From JAADHG01 sp964418645 (GTDB lineage Bacteria > Bacteroidota > Bacteroidia > Flavobacteriales > Flavobacteriaceae), in assembly GCA_964418645.1 (NCBI GenBank), contig CAYQME010000001.1, positions 1 to 64,000 on the forward strand: a stretch of 64,000 bases of DNA, in the 5' to 3' direction. The notes beneath the pieces are model-generated. The model had not been told where the DNA came from. It searched no databases and was given only the letters and a program-made list of their open reading frames with translations. Position 1 is the stretch's first letter, and each line of letters starts with the position of its first letter. Positions 33,130-41,721 of the stretch are shown one piece after another. Both the position numbers and the translations under genes were made by a program.

Positions 33130-33638
33130 AATTTACTTGTAAATTGTTTGAAACCAAGTCTATAAAGCATTTTTTTTGTAAAATTCCAGAAGAAAGTAAA
33201 CTCACAAAATACCCAACCGAAAGCAACTAATAAAACTTTATATACTGGTAGAACCAACAAAAACTTTAAAAAATAAAATAATGCCATTCCTAAAAAGAAG
33301 GTGTTAAAGTTTTCTTTTACCAAACCAATAGTATCAAAAACAGATTTAGTCGCTAAAACAGAAATTGATCCTGTAACTGCAAAAACCATAAAAATGCGTA
33401 TGACTTTCCATTTTTGATCTACTTTCCAACGCTTTGCTAAAAAAATGAATAGAGTCAATGTAAGTTTTAATAAAACCAAACAAAAAATTATCGAAATAGC
33501 TACTGTTAAGAAAACCTTAGAAAAAGGAAAAAGAGAAGCTAATTTATATGCTGTATAAGCCAAACTTATTACAGTAATAAAGGGGAAGAAAAGCTGCCAA
33601 TTTTTTGAAATTTCCCAGTATTTATTAAATTTTTGCAT
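33126..33638 (-). CDS. Multi-spanning membrane protein, DUF6787-like
   Basis: 170 residues with about four hydrophobic segments, around 14-35, 40-72, 85-105 and 114-145 (LFFPFITVISLAYTAYKL; VFLTVAISIIFCLVLLKL; MVFAVTGSISVLATKSVF; FFLGMALFYFLKFLLVLPV), and a central RWKVDQKWKVIRIFMVFAVTG motif. Resembles the flavobacterial DUF6787 family, sometimes mislabelled prolipoprotein transferase. Function unknown. Coupled to the His/Cys-rich gene. Confidence 0.75.
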   Translation of the reverse strand: MQKFNKYWEISKNWQLFFPFITVISLAYTAYKLASLFPFSKVFLTVAISIIFCLVLLKLTLTLFIFLAKRWKVDQKWKVIRIFMVFAVTGSISVLATKSVFDTIGLVKENFNTFFLGMALFYFLKFLLVLPVYKVLLVAFGWVFCEFTFFWNFTKKMLYRLGFKQFTSKL

Positions 33639-33674
33639 AAAGGAATTTAAAACAACAAAAATAACAAACGAAAT

Positions 33675-34106
33675 TTAAATTCTAGGCACAAAACCTGTTA
33701 ATTGTTGTTTGTAATGTAATTGAAAGTAGATAAAGTAATAATATAATTTATAGTTTACTTCGTAACCATAATCTATTGATGGGTTGTAATCTATTTGTAG
33801 TTCATAAAGATTGGGATTATAACGTTGCTGATCTAGAACCCTATTATTCCATTCTACAACATATAACCAATTTCTTCCTTCTAGAAAGGATTGTGTATAA
33901 TAACCTTCTGGTTTTGCAACACTTTGTAACCAAAAATTAAAACCGGGTTCTATGATTATGATTTCATATTCTAATTTATCATTAGCAATGCGTACAGTAT
34001 CTTGAGTAGTTGTTTTAACCTCTGAAGTAGAAGTATTTATTTTTTGAGGAGTTTTACAGCTATAAATACCAAAGGAAATAAATAGTATTATGATGTAATT
34101 TTTCAT
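33675..34106 (-). CDS. Lipoprotein, DUF6146-like
   Basis: 143 residues. Lipoprotein signal IILFISFGIYSCKTP (lipobox). Mature domain contains EPGFNFWLQSVAKPEGYYTQSF and a tyrosine-rich C-terminus (YELQIDYNPSIDYGYEVNYK). Matches my memory of DUF6146, found next to the DUF6787-like gene in this family. Gap of 36 bases to the next gene. Function unknown. Confidence 0.72.
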   Translation of the reverse strand: MKNYIIILFISFGIYSCKTPQKINTSTSEVKTTTQDTVRIANDKLEYEIIIIEPGFNFWLQSVAKPEGYYTQSFLEGRNWLYVVEWNNRVLDQQRYNPNLYELQIDYNPSIDYGYEVNYKLYYYFIYFQLHYKQQLTGFVPRI

Positions 34107-34206
34107 TTCAACACGTTTTCATTAAAGATACAAAAATCGTTTTATAAAGAGTTTGAAACTATTGTTTTTAACAAAAAGAAGAAACTGTATAAAAAGTTAT
34201 TTTATT

Positions 34207-34339
34207 GTCATTTTAAGTATAGTCGACAAACCTCAATAATCTATAAATCAGCATTTTTGACTTTTAAGAAATTCTTCACAGCTTCGCTGCCACCTTCAAC
34301 GCAAAATATATTTTGTGTCTCGGTAATATTCAGAATGAC
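34207..34339. repeat. MITE-like element with 14-base terminal inverted repeats
   Basis: Left end GTCATTTTAAGTAT (34207-34220) and right end ATATTCAGAATGAC (34326-34339) are inverted repeats with 11 of 14 matches. The interior contains TTCTTCACAGCTTCGCTGCC. The GTCATTCTGAA / GAAGAATCT type of end is a well-known dispersed repeat in Bacteroidetes and other bacteria. No coding capacity. Confidence 0.6.
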
Positions 34340-34378
34340 ACTCTTTAGAGAGCCTTGGTGAGTTATATTTTTTTAAAT

Positions 34379-35014
34379 TTATTTTCCAAATAAACCACCT
34401 AGCATTCCACCTATTCCGCTTTTCTTTTTTTTACCACCAAGAACCATTCCAGCAACATCATCAATGATGCTTCCGTCTCCATCTGCATCTAACATAGACT
34501 CTAAAAAACTTTGTTCAGATTGTTTTGAATTACCACCTAGAAAACTTCCGAGCAAGCCCTCAACGCCTGATGCATTACTAACATTCTGTTGTCGTGATTG
34601 TTTACCTAAAATACCCATTAAAATAGGTGCCGCTACTTTTAATATTTGTGACACAGATCCAGAATCAACTCCAGATTTCTGACTCAAAGCATTAGTAACA
34701 TTCTGTTCTTTATTACCAAGAACTTTGCCTAATATTTTGCTTCCATCGTTAATCACACTAGAATCAACACCTCCCGAAAATAAATCTCCAAGATTGTTAA
34801 GTATGCTGCCGTCGTGCTTGCCATTTAGAGCATTCATCAACCCTTCTGCACCTTGAGGAGAAGTAGAGTTTTTTTTCATAGCCTGCATTAATACAGGTAA
34901 TGCCATGGTAAGTACACTTCCTGTTTTACTTTCGCTTTGTCCGGTTTGACCAGAAACACCGCTAATTATTGTTTTACCTAGATCGCTACTAAGTAAATCT
35001 AAAATTCCTGCCAT
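34379..35014 (-). CDS. DUF937 domain protein
   Basis: 211 residues from ATG at 35014 (MAGILDLLSSDLGKTIISGV). Glycine-, serine- and leucine-rich repeats of the DUF937 type: VLTMALPVLMQAMKKN, LNNLGDLFSGGVDSSV, LKVAAPILMGILGK and VEGLLGSFLGG. A DADGDGSIIDDVAG stretch near 180 resembles a calcium-binding EF-hand/dockerin loop. The C-terminus is basic then glycine-rich (GGKKKKSGIGGMLGGLFGK). Function unknown; the family is structural-looking. Own transcript, upstream of it sits the serA terminator. Confidence 0.82.
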   Translation of the reverse strand: MAGILDLLSSDLGKTIISGVSGQTGQSESKTGSVLTMALPVLMQAMKKNSTSPQGAEGLMNALNGKHDGSILNNLGDLFSGGVDSSVINDGSKILGKVLGNKEQNVTNALSQKSGVDSGSVSQILKVAAPILMGILGKQSRQQNVSNASGVEGLLGSFLGGNSKQSEQSFLESMLDADGDGSIIDDVAGMVLGGKKKKSGIGGMLGGLFGK

Positions 35015-35065
35015 AATAGTTGAGTTTGATAAAAAATGGTTTAATATATTAATGGCTTCAATGTA

Positions 35066-35097
35066 CAAAAAAAGTCCTAACATTTTTGTTAGGACTT
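35066..35097 (-). terminator. Strong terminator of the serC-serA operon
   Basis: Perfect 11-base stem AAGTCCTAACA (35072-35082) / TGTTAGGACTT (35087-35097), loop TTTT, then a minus-strand T tract (35066-35073). 32 bases past serA. Confidence 0.93.
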
Positions 35098-35129
35098 AAC
35101 TTTTATTGATTGATAATAAAAGGATTAGC

Positions 35130-36080
35130 TTATTTTAAGAGACTAATTATTTGAGTAGCTAATTCTGATCCTATTCTGTCTTGTGCTTCATTAGTCGCTG
35201 CACCAGTATGAGGTGTTAATGAAAGTGACGGATGCATTAGCAGCTGAATTTCAGGTGTTGGTTCTTTTTCAAACACATCTAAAGCAGCTCTTGCAACTTT
35301 TCCATTAGAAATAGATTCTAATAATGCCACTTCATCAATTACACCACCACGAGCAGCATTAACTAATATAACGCCATCTTTCATCATATTGAATTCAGAT
35401 TTACCAATAACGTACTCTTTTTGAGCTGGAACATGTAGTGTTATAAAATCCGATTGTTTTAAAACACTTTCTTTTGAAACGGTATTAATTGTAAAATTAA
35501 GTTTTTGGCCATCAAAAAAGTCTAGTGCTAATTCTGCCGTTTCAATAAATGGGTCGTAAGCAATGACATTCATTCCTACGCCAATGGCGACTTTAGCTGT
35601 TGCTTGCCCAATACGTCCAAAACCAAATATTCCAATTGTTTTTCCTTTTAGTTCAGTGCCCTTAGCATACGCTTTCTTCAAATCTTTAAACCTAGAATCT
35701 CCTTCTAAAGGCATATCTCTATTCGCGCTATGCAAATAGCGAGCTAATCCATAAAGGTGTGCAAAAACAAGTTCGGCAACAGAGTGAGACGATGCAGCAG
35801 GAGTGTTAATAACGTTAATTCCTTTTTCGCGAGCATATTCTACATCAATATTATCCATACCTACACCACCGCGGCCAATAATTTTTAAACTAGGACAAGA
35901 ATCTATAATATCTTTTCTAATCTTTGTTGCACTTCGTACTAAAATAACATCTATATTATTATTATTGATATAATCTATTAGTTGTTCTTGTACAATAGTT
36001 GTTGTGTTTACTTCAAATCCCGCATTTTCTAATTCAATTATTCCGCTTTGAGAAATACCATCATTTGCTAAAACTTTCAT
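35130..36080 (-). CDS. serA: D-3-phosphoglycerate dehydrogenase (short form)
   Basis: First step of serine synthesis from 3-phosphoglycerate. 316 residues without a C-terminal ACT domain, the short type common in Bacteroidetes. Nucleotide motif IGIFGFGRIGQATAKVA near 150, GRGGVGMDNIDVEYA, NAARGGVIDEVALLE with catalytic residues and the histidine in PHTGAATNEAQDR. 13 bases after serC, so co-translated with it. Confidence 0.95.
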   Translation of the reverse strand: MKVLANDGISQSGIIELENAGFEVNTTTIVQEQLIDYINNNNIDVILVRSATKIRKDIIDSCPSLKIIGRGGVGMDNIDVEYAREKGINVINTPAASSHSVAELVFAHLYGLARYLHSANRDMPLEGDSRFKDLKKAYAKGTELKGKTIGIFGFGRIGQATAKVAIGVGMNVIAYDPFIETAELALDFFDGQKLNFTINTVSKESVLKQSDFITLHVPAQKEYVIGKSEFNMMKDGVILVNAARGGVIDEVALLESISNGKVARAALDVFEKEPTPEIQLLMHPSLSLTPHTGAATNEAQDRIGSELATQIISLLK

Positions 36081-36093
36081 TATTAATATATTT

Positions 36094-37158
36094 TTATGCT
36101 TTTGTTTCTAATTCACTCATCACTTCTACAAGCACTTGCACGCTCTCTAGTGGTAATGCATTGTACATTGATGCTCTATAACCGCCAACACTTCTATGAC
36201 CATTTAAACCATTTATTCCAGCTTCATCACACATGGTGTCAAAGGTTTCTTTTAAATCGTCATTTACTAAATTAAATGTAGCATTCATAAAAGAGCGATC
36301 TTCTTTTGAAGCAAATCCTTTAAATAACGGATTTAAGTCAATTTCAGAATAAATTAATCGTGATTTTAAATCGTTTACTTTTTCTATAGCAGAAATGCCA
36401 CCTAGATTCTTTAACCATTCCATTGTTAACATTGATGTATAAACTGCAAAAACAGGTGGTGTGTTAAACATACTGCTTTTGCTAATATGCACCTTATAAT
36501 CCATCATTGAAGGAATATTACGCGATACTTTGCCTAAAACATCTTCTTTTACAACGACCAGAGTAGTACCTGCTGGCCCCATATTTTTTTGAGCTCCTGC
36601 ATAGATGACATCAAATTGTGTGAAATCTAATTGACGTGAAAAGATATCGCTACTCATATCGCATACCACCGGAATTGGACACTTTGGAAAATGTGTTATT
36701 TGCGTTCCAAAAATGGTATTGTTAGATGTGCAATGAAAATAATCATAATCTGAAGGAATTTCATAACCTTTAGGAATATAATTATAATTCGCATTTTTTG
36801 AAGATGCTACTTCATAAATATCGTCATAGATTTTAGCTTCTTTAATCGCTTTATCACTCCAAGAGCCTGTATTTAAATAACCAGCTCTCTTTTCTAATAA
36901 GTTTAAAGCCACCATTAAAAATTGTGTGCTCGCACCACCTTGTAAGAATAAGGCCTTATATCCTTTGCCTTCAAGATCAAGAAGCTCTAGCGCTAAAGAT
37001 CTTGCTCTTTCCATAACATCAACAAAAGATTTACTTCTATGAGATATCTCTAATAGCGATAGGTTTTCTCCGTTAAAATCTAGTATTGCTTCAGATGCTT
37101 TTAGCAAAACCTCTTGTGGTAAAATACTTGGTCCTGCGCTAAAATTATGTTTTTTCAT
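36094..37158 (-). CDS. serC: Phosphoserine aminotransferase
   Basis: Second step of serine synthesis and also a step toward pyridoxal phosphate in some bacteria. 354 residues from ATG at 37158 (MKKHNFSAGPSILPQEVL); the longer in-frame extension is not supported. PLP-binding lysine in VIYAGAQKNMGPAGTTLV, GGASTQFLMV near 72, HCTSNNTIFGTQ, and C-terminal GHRSVGGYRASMYNA. Followed by serA. Confidence 0.96.
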   Translation of the reverse strand: MKKHNFSAGPSILPQEVLLKASEAILDFNGENLSLLEISHRSKSFVDVMERARSLALELLDLEGKGYKALFLQGGASTQFLMVALNLLEKRAGYLNTGSWSDKAIKEAKIYDDIYEVASSKNANYNYIPKGYEIPSDYDYFHCTSNNTIFGTQITHFPKCPIPVVCDMSSDIFSRQLDFTQFDVIYAGAQKNMGPAGTTLVVVKEDVLGKVSRNIPSMMDYKVHISKSSMFNTPPVFAVYTSMLTMEWLKNLGGISAIEKVNDLKSRLIYSEIDLNPLFKGFASKEDRSFMNATFNLVNDDLKETFDTMCDEAGINGLNGHRSVGGYRASMYNALPLESVQVLVEVMSELETKA

Positions 37159-37266
37159 TGAAATTATTTTTTTATTTGCTATAAGTCGCAAATTCATTCT
37201 ATTTTTAATCTGACAAATGTCTAAATTAATTGTGTATTATATATTAAGAAATCAATAATTTTTCAG

Positions 37267-38325
37267 CTATATTTTTAGTAAGAAATCAATGGTATCTATA
37301 TCATCTGCATAATTCCATAATTCAGGTTTCTGCGTTTCGCCAAACGAAATTTCAGTATCAGTAAACTTATTAGCTACAATACACTGTATCTTTTCTTGAT
37401 CTGCATTAAGTTTTTCTTTTAATTCAGCATTAGAATTGTAATATTCATAAAAAACGCTTGCAATTGGTGACGCATAACTTTCATCTTCTTTTATCATCAA
37501 AAAGCCATTTTCAAGCATGTCAAACTCACTCATTAAATACACAGCTTTATTATAGTCGTAGTTATTAGAATATTTAGATTGATTAATAATATGATTCCAA
37601 TCATAAACACCTTTAAAAAAATTATCAAAACTATAATCTTTGGGAACAAATAATTTAGAAACATTTCTACAGCCTAAACCAAAATATCTGAAGACATCTT
37701 CTGATAATAATCTTAATTCCTCATCCGACTCATTTCCATTTAAAATGGCTACCGAGTTTCTGTTCTTCCTTATAATAGATGGTTTGTCCTTAAAGTAATA
37801 TTCAAAATATCGCGCTGTATTATCGCTACCTGTTGCAATTACAGCTTCAAATTCTTTAAGTTTATCTTCAGTAAATATAATTCGTCCTTTAAAAGCGGGT
37901 TCAACATATTCTAAATATTTAGCCAAATAGGGAAGTAGTTGCTTGTCATTAGACGATTGTTTGACAATCACGTTGTGTCCGGAAATTAATACCGAAAGAA
38001 AATCATGAAACCCTACTAAAGGAATGTTTCCAGCCATAATTGTGGCAACCTTTTTGGATTTTATAATATTAAAGTGATACTTTCCTAACCATTTGTTAAT
38101 ATTGTTTATAGTCAATAAGTTAGACCATCCACTTATAGCAAAATAAATATTGTCTTTTGTAAACCATCCATTATGTCCTTCAGCTAATTTTATTTGATGC
38201 AAAAAACCATCATAAAACAATGCGTTGTGTTCAATAGTATTTAACTTTTGAGAGTTTTCTTGAGTAAATTGACTCATGAAGACTCCTAATTTTACAAAGG
38301 CATTAATGCGCTGCTCTAAATTCAT
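37267..38325 (-). CDS. Acyl-CoA reductase (LuxC-like)
   Basis: 352 residues. Reduces fatty acyl-CoA to aldehyde in LuxC-type enzymes. Nucleotide region VATIMAGNIPLVGFHDFLSV near 92, NVIVKQSSNDKQLL, AVIATGSDNTARYFEYYF, and the thioester cysteine in YFGLGCRNVSKLFV near 217. Upstream of serC by 108 bases and same strand; this neighbourhood is common in Flavobacteriaceae. A TAAATTTG box (38371-38378, minus) could be its promoter. Substrate in vivo unknown. Confidence 0.88.
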   Translation of the reverse strand: MNLEQRINAFVKLGVFMSQFTQENSQKLNTIEHNALFYDGFLHQIKLAEGHNGWFTKDNIYFAISGWSNLLTINNINKWLGKYHFNIIKSKKVATIMAGNIPLVGFHDFLSVLISGHNVIVKQSSNDKQLLPYLAKYLEYVEPAFKGRIIFTEDKLKEFEAVIATGSDNTARYFEYYFKDKPSIIRKNRNSVAILNGNESDEELRLLSEDVFRYFGLGCRNVSKLFVPKDYSFDNFFKGVYDWNHIINQSKYSNNYDYNKAVYLMSEFDMLENGFLMIKEDESYASPIASVFYEYYNSNAELKEKLNADQEKIQCIVANKFTDTEISFGETQKPELWNYADDIDTIDFLLKI

Positions 38326-38333
38326 TATAGCGT

Positions 38334-38364
38334 TTGGTTATGAATGGTTTTGGATTTATTTTTG
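38334..38364 (+). promoter_or_regulatory. Promoter of the ferredoxin gene
   Basis: TTG at 38334-38336, 20-base spacer, TATTTTTG at 38357-38364: an exact Bacteroidetes-type promoter. Leader of about 35 bases to the ATG at 38405. Confidence 0.65.
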
Positions 38365-38404
38365 CAACTGCAAATTTAAACAAACTAAAAGGAAAAAAAT
38401 TGTT

Positions 38405-38761
38405 ATGGCAATCATAATTACTGATGAATGTATAAACTGTGGTGCTTGTGAACCAGAATGTCCAAATACTGCGATTTATGAAGGTGCTGATGATTGGCAT
38501 TATGCTGATGGTACGAGTTTAAATGGCGCTGTAGTGTTGCCAAATGGGAAAAAAGTAAATGCAGATGCAATACAAGAACCTATAGACGACGAAATTTATT
38601 ATATAGTTCCTGATAAATGTACTGAGTGTAAAGGCTTTCATGATGAACCACAATGTGCAGCAGTTTGTCCTGTTGATTGTTGTATTCCTGATGAAGATAT
38701 TGTAGAAGCAGAGGAAGAGCTACTAGCTAAACAGCGTTTTATGCATCCTAATGATGATTAA
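38405..38761 (+). CDS. 2[4Fe-4S] ferredoxin-type protein
   Basis: 118 residues from ATG at 38405. First cluster Cys9, 12, 15, 19 (ECINCGACEPECP); second cluster in KCTECKGFHDEPQCAAVCPVDC, with an insertion of several residues between the second and third cysteines. The Cys-x2-Cys-x8-Cys-x3-Cys spacing is typical of the bacterial YfhL/Azotobacter FdI-like group. Acidic C-terminus. Divergent from acyl-CoA reductase; low-potential electron carrier, partner unknown. Confidence 0.93.
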   Translation: MAIIITDECINCGACEPECPNTAIYEGADDWHYADGTSLNGAVVLPNGKKVNADAIQEPIDDEIYYIVPDKCTECKGFHDEPQCAAVCPVDCCIPDEDIVEAEEELLAKQRFMHPNDD

Positions 38762-38821
38762 AAGCTGGCTTAATAAGTAATTATTCATTAAATTTTAACA
38801 TTGCGCATTGTTCGAGAAATT

Positions 38822-40018
38822 ATGAGAAATAAAAATTCGCTAATATCAATTATCATTTTAGGAGTTTTATTACTCACCTTGATGAAATGTAAAAACGATG
38901 CAAGAAATGTGGAATCCTTGACTAATAGTTGGGAAATAGCAATCCCAAATCAAGAAATTCCAGAGGGATTAACGTCATTAAGTGCAAAACAATGTGGAGT
39001 ATGCCACCAGCAACATTATAAAGAATGGAAATACTCAACGCATTCACATGCATGGACTGATCTTCAATTTCAGGCAGAAATAAAAAAAGAATCAAGTCCT
39101 TTTATGTGCATTAACTGTCATATTCCCTTGCAAAATCAACAAGAATATATTGTTGAAGGCTTAATAGATGGAGATATTTATAAACCAATAAAAAAAAGAA
39201 ATCCAAAATTTGACAAAGACCTTCAAAAAGAAGGTATTAATTGTGCGAGTTGCCATGTAAGAAACAACACTATTATTGGTCCTACAGGAACTTCTAGAGC
39301 ACCACATAAAACGATAAAGGACGAAGCGTTTTTGTCCGAGAACTTATGCATCTCATGTCATAATGCTGTTGCGGTTATTACTCCAACTTTGGCTTGTACA
39401 TTTGAAACTGGAGATGAATGGAAATCTGGACCCTATTATGGAGAAATGAACTGTATAAGTTGTCATATGGAATCGGTAGATCGTGAAATTGTAGCTGGCT
39501 ATGGAAAAAAAACAAGTCGTCTCCATTATTTCGCTGGTTCTGGTATACCAAAATTGGATAATGCTAAAACTAAAGCCTTGAGCGGTTTAGGTATTTATCC
39601 GACTACACCTAAAAAAATATATTCGATAAAGGAAAGTATCGTTTTCATTCTTAAAGTTATTAATGAATTTGCAGGTCATAAGCTTCCAACTGGCGATCCA
39701 GAACGGTTTTATAATATTTCTTTTATTCTGAAAAATGAAGAAAATAAAGTAGTGTCGACCAAAACTGAACGTATTGGCGAACAATGGGAATGGTACCCAG
39801 AAGCAAAAAAAATTGCAGATAATAACCTTCTTCCAAAAGAAGAAAGGATATTTACCTTTTCTTATCAACCAATCAAAAAAGAAACATTGAGATTGTTTGT
39901 AAAAGTAACAAAGCATCGATTAAGTCAAGAATCTGCCGATTATAATAAACTAACAGATAATTATCCTCTTTTTATTACCATTTTTGAAAAAGAGTATGTT
40001 TTGGATGTAAAAAAATAA
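38822..40018 (+). CDS. Pentaheme cytochrome c lipoprotein
   Basis: 398 residues from ATG at 38822 (MRNKNSLISII). N-terminal lipobox-like LLTLMKCKND, then five heme motifs: CGVCH near 59, CINCH, CASCH, CISCH and CISCH (last near 212), in a pattern similar to cytochrome c554 or the multiheme cytochrome family. The C-terminal 170 residues are beta-rich with no heme (GHKLPTGDPERFYNISF). Heme attachment needs export. Electron donor or acceptor unknown; the ferredoxin is 60 bases upstream but cytoplasmic. Confidence 0.88.
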   Translation: MRNKNSLISIIILGVLLLTLMKCKNDARNVESLTNSWEIAIPNQEIPEGLTSLSAKQCGVCHQQHYKEWKYSTHSHAWTDLQFQAEIKKESSPFMCINCHIPLQNQQEYIVEGLIDGDIYKPIKKRNPKFDKDLQKEGINCASCHVRNNTIIGPTGTSRAPHKTIKDEAFLSENLCISCHNAVAVITPTLACTFETGDEWKSGPYYGEMNCISCHMESVDREIVAGYGKKTSRLHYFAGSGIPKLDNAKTKALSGLGIYPTTPKKIYSIKESIVFILKVINEFAGHKLPTGDPERFYNISFILKNEENKVVSTKTERIGEQWEWYPEAKKIADNNLLPKEERIFTFSYQPIKKETLRLFVKVTKHRLSQESADYNKLTDNYPLFITIFEKEYVLDVKK

Positions 40019-40055
40019 GAAACAAAAATTTTCTATTCTTATTATAAAAGGCTAG

Positions 40056-41534
40056 CTAATCTTTAGATACATCAAAAGTTTTAAGTTCTTCAGTTGGAGC
40101 TAAAGTTTCACTACCTCCCCAAATGGTTGCATCATATTTTCGTTGCTTTACGTAAGGAATTATTTTTAGTTCCTTAACAGTATTAAAATTTGCATTTGAA
40201 ATTACCGTTGTGTTTGTTAATAACAATTCCTCTCTATGTCTTGCAACACCTTCAATTTTAAAGTTAAAAAGTGTTTTATTTCTTGCGCTACTATTTTCAA
40301 TGAATTTTATGGGTCTATTAACATAAAAATAATGACCTTCTTCATGTCTTATATAACGTGGTTCAAACCAATTGTTTTCATTCTTTTTAAAAATGATGGT
40401 TCCACTACTAATTTTTTCAATATACTTTACACCAAGAATTAAACGCAAATTAAATTTGCTTCCTCGCTTACCTTTTGAATAGCTATAATCTGCTTTTAAA
40501 ACACCATAGCTATCATCTGCTATATGTATTGTTCCTGTAAATTTAGCTTTTGCTCTTTTTGGTTTAAAATGAATTGCATACACCATTTCATCATTATAAA
40601 TTGTGACGTTTTGAAGCGAATAGGTATAATAATCGGCATCCAAAATTTTACTTAATAAACTTTTAGGACTTGGTCTTGTGTCTTTGAGCATTCTATTAGC
40701 TTTACCTTTAAGCTCTGTTACTTTAAATTCTTGTTTGTCTTCTTTGTGATTGTTTTCACTTGCAAGAGATAAAGAATCTTCAATTTTAAAAAAGCCAGTT
40801 TTAAGCTTATAAGTAAGTGTAGTATCTAAATATTTTAAAACCATGCCTTGCGCTTTTTCTTGAATGTTTTCTAACGAAAAATCTTTTTTTGCATTAATAA
40901 TTTGTGCTGCTTTATCAACCTTTAGCTTTGAGGAATCTTTATCCATAACACTCAATTCTCCTTTAAAATCTGTAAAGTGTACAAAATTACTTGTCATTAT
41001 ATTATTGGTCATTGCTTTGAGTTCGTTGTTAACACCAACCAATTGTTTTTTCTTAACATGAGATGTTTTTGATATTTCAAAATCCAAATTATCAAAGTCC
41101 ATATATGATGTTTCACGAAGGAACAATTTGTATTGAAGATTTTCAGTTTTATAATTCTTTGATAGGTTTCTTACAGTTCGAGCAATAATCGAATCTAAAT
41201 TAGGTTTGGTATTACTTAAATAAACTGTATTTAGCTCGTTTATTGAAGGTTCTAATTCGATTAAATAATTGCTGTTTTTAATGTATTCGATGGTAAAAAC
41301 TTGTTTTTTATAACCTAGTGAAGAAATAGTTATGTCGATTATACTATTGTTTTCTAAATCAATATTAAATACACCTTCCTCATTTGTAATAACGCCTTTA
41401 TATTGTGCCGTTTGAACAGCAGCATAAGGTATAGGTTGCTTAGTTGATTCATCAATTATTTTTGCAGAAAAACTTTGAGCGTTTAGGCTAATTGTTAAAA
41501 TGAATAGTGTAAATCTTAAAATAGATTTAGTCAT
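40056..41534 (-). CDS. CarboxypepD_reg-like domain protein
   Basis: 492 residues. Signal peptide, then a CarboxypepD_reg-like domain at about 22-105 (SAKIIDESTKQPIPYAAVQTAQYKG, ITISSLGYKKQVF). The remaining 380 residues are mixed with charged stretches (ENNHKEDKQEFKVTELKGK) and a beta-rich C-terminus (YFYVNRPIKFIENSS). No plug or barrel of a TonB receptor, so probably a periplasmic or surface protein of the DUF5686-like kind. Monocistronic. Function unknown. Confidence 0.78.
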   Translation of the reverse strand: MTKSILRFTLFILTISLNAQSFSAKIIDESTKQPIPYAAVQTAQYKGVITNEEGVFNIDLENNSIIDITISSLGYKKQVFTIEYIKNSNYLIELEPSINELNTVYLSNTKPNLDSIIARTVRNLSKNYKTENLQYKLFLRETSYMDFDNLDFEISKTSHVKKKQLVGVNNELKAMTNNIMTSNFVHFTDFKGELSVMDKDSSKLKVDKAAQIINAKKDFSLENIQEKAQGMVLKYLDTTLTYKLKTGFFKIEDSLSLASENNHKEDKQEFKVTELKGKANRMLKDTRPSPKSLLSKILDADYYTYSLQNVTIYNDEMVYAIHFKPKRAKAKFTGTIHIADDSYGVLKADYSYSKGKRGSKFNLRLILGVKYIEKISSGTIIFKKNENNWFEPRYIRHEEGHYFYVNRPIKFIENSSARNKTLFNFKIEGVARHREELLLTNTTVISNANFNTVKELKIIPYVKQRKYDATIWGGSETLAPTEELKTFDVSKD

Positions 41535-41650
41535 AGTTGTGGCTTTTAATTTGAAGACGAATAGTGATTAAATTTGTTACAACATTATAGCAGTAATCTT
41601 TATATTTTTTGTAAAAAGTTTACAATAATAGCTCTTGAATTTATGCAAAT

Positions 41651-41710
41651 AAAAAACTAACTTCGCTTATCGGACGATATAGTTTATTAATACAGAACCA
41701 TATCTAATCC
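41651..41710 (-). repeat. Dispersed repeat, copy L2 (left end of accessory segment 2)
   Basis: AAAAAACTAACTTCGCT (41651-41667), TATCGGACGATA, then a 25-base block at 41686-41710 matching L1 at 24 positions. Read on the minus strand it starts 11 bases after the AraC stop: GGGTAAA, imperfect hairpin GATATGGTT / AACTATATC (8 of 9), CCGATAAGCG, GTTAG. CCGATAAGCG is also the end box of copy R2, in the inverse outer orientation. Confidence 0.8.
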
Positions 41711-41721
41711 TTTACCCAACA

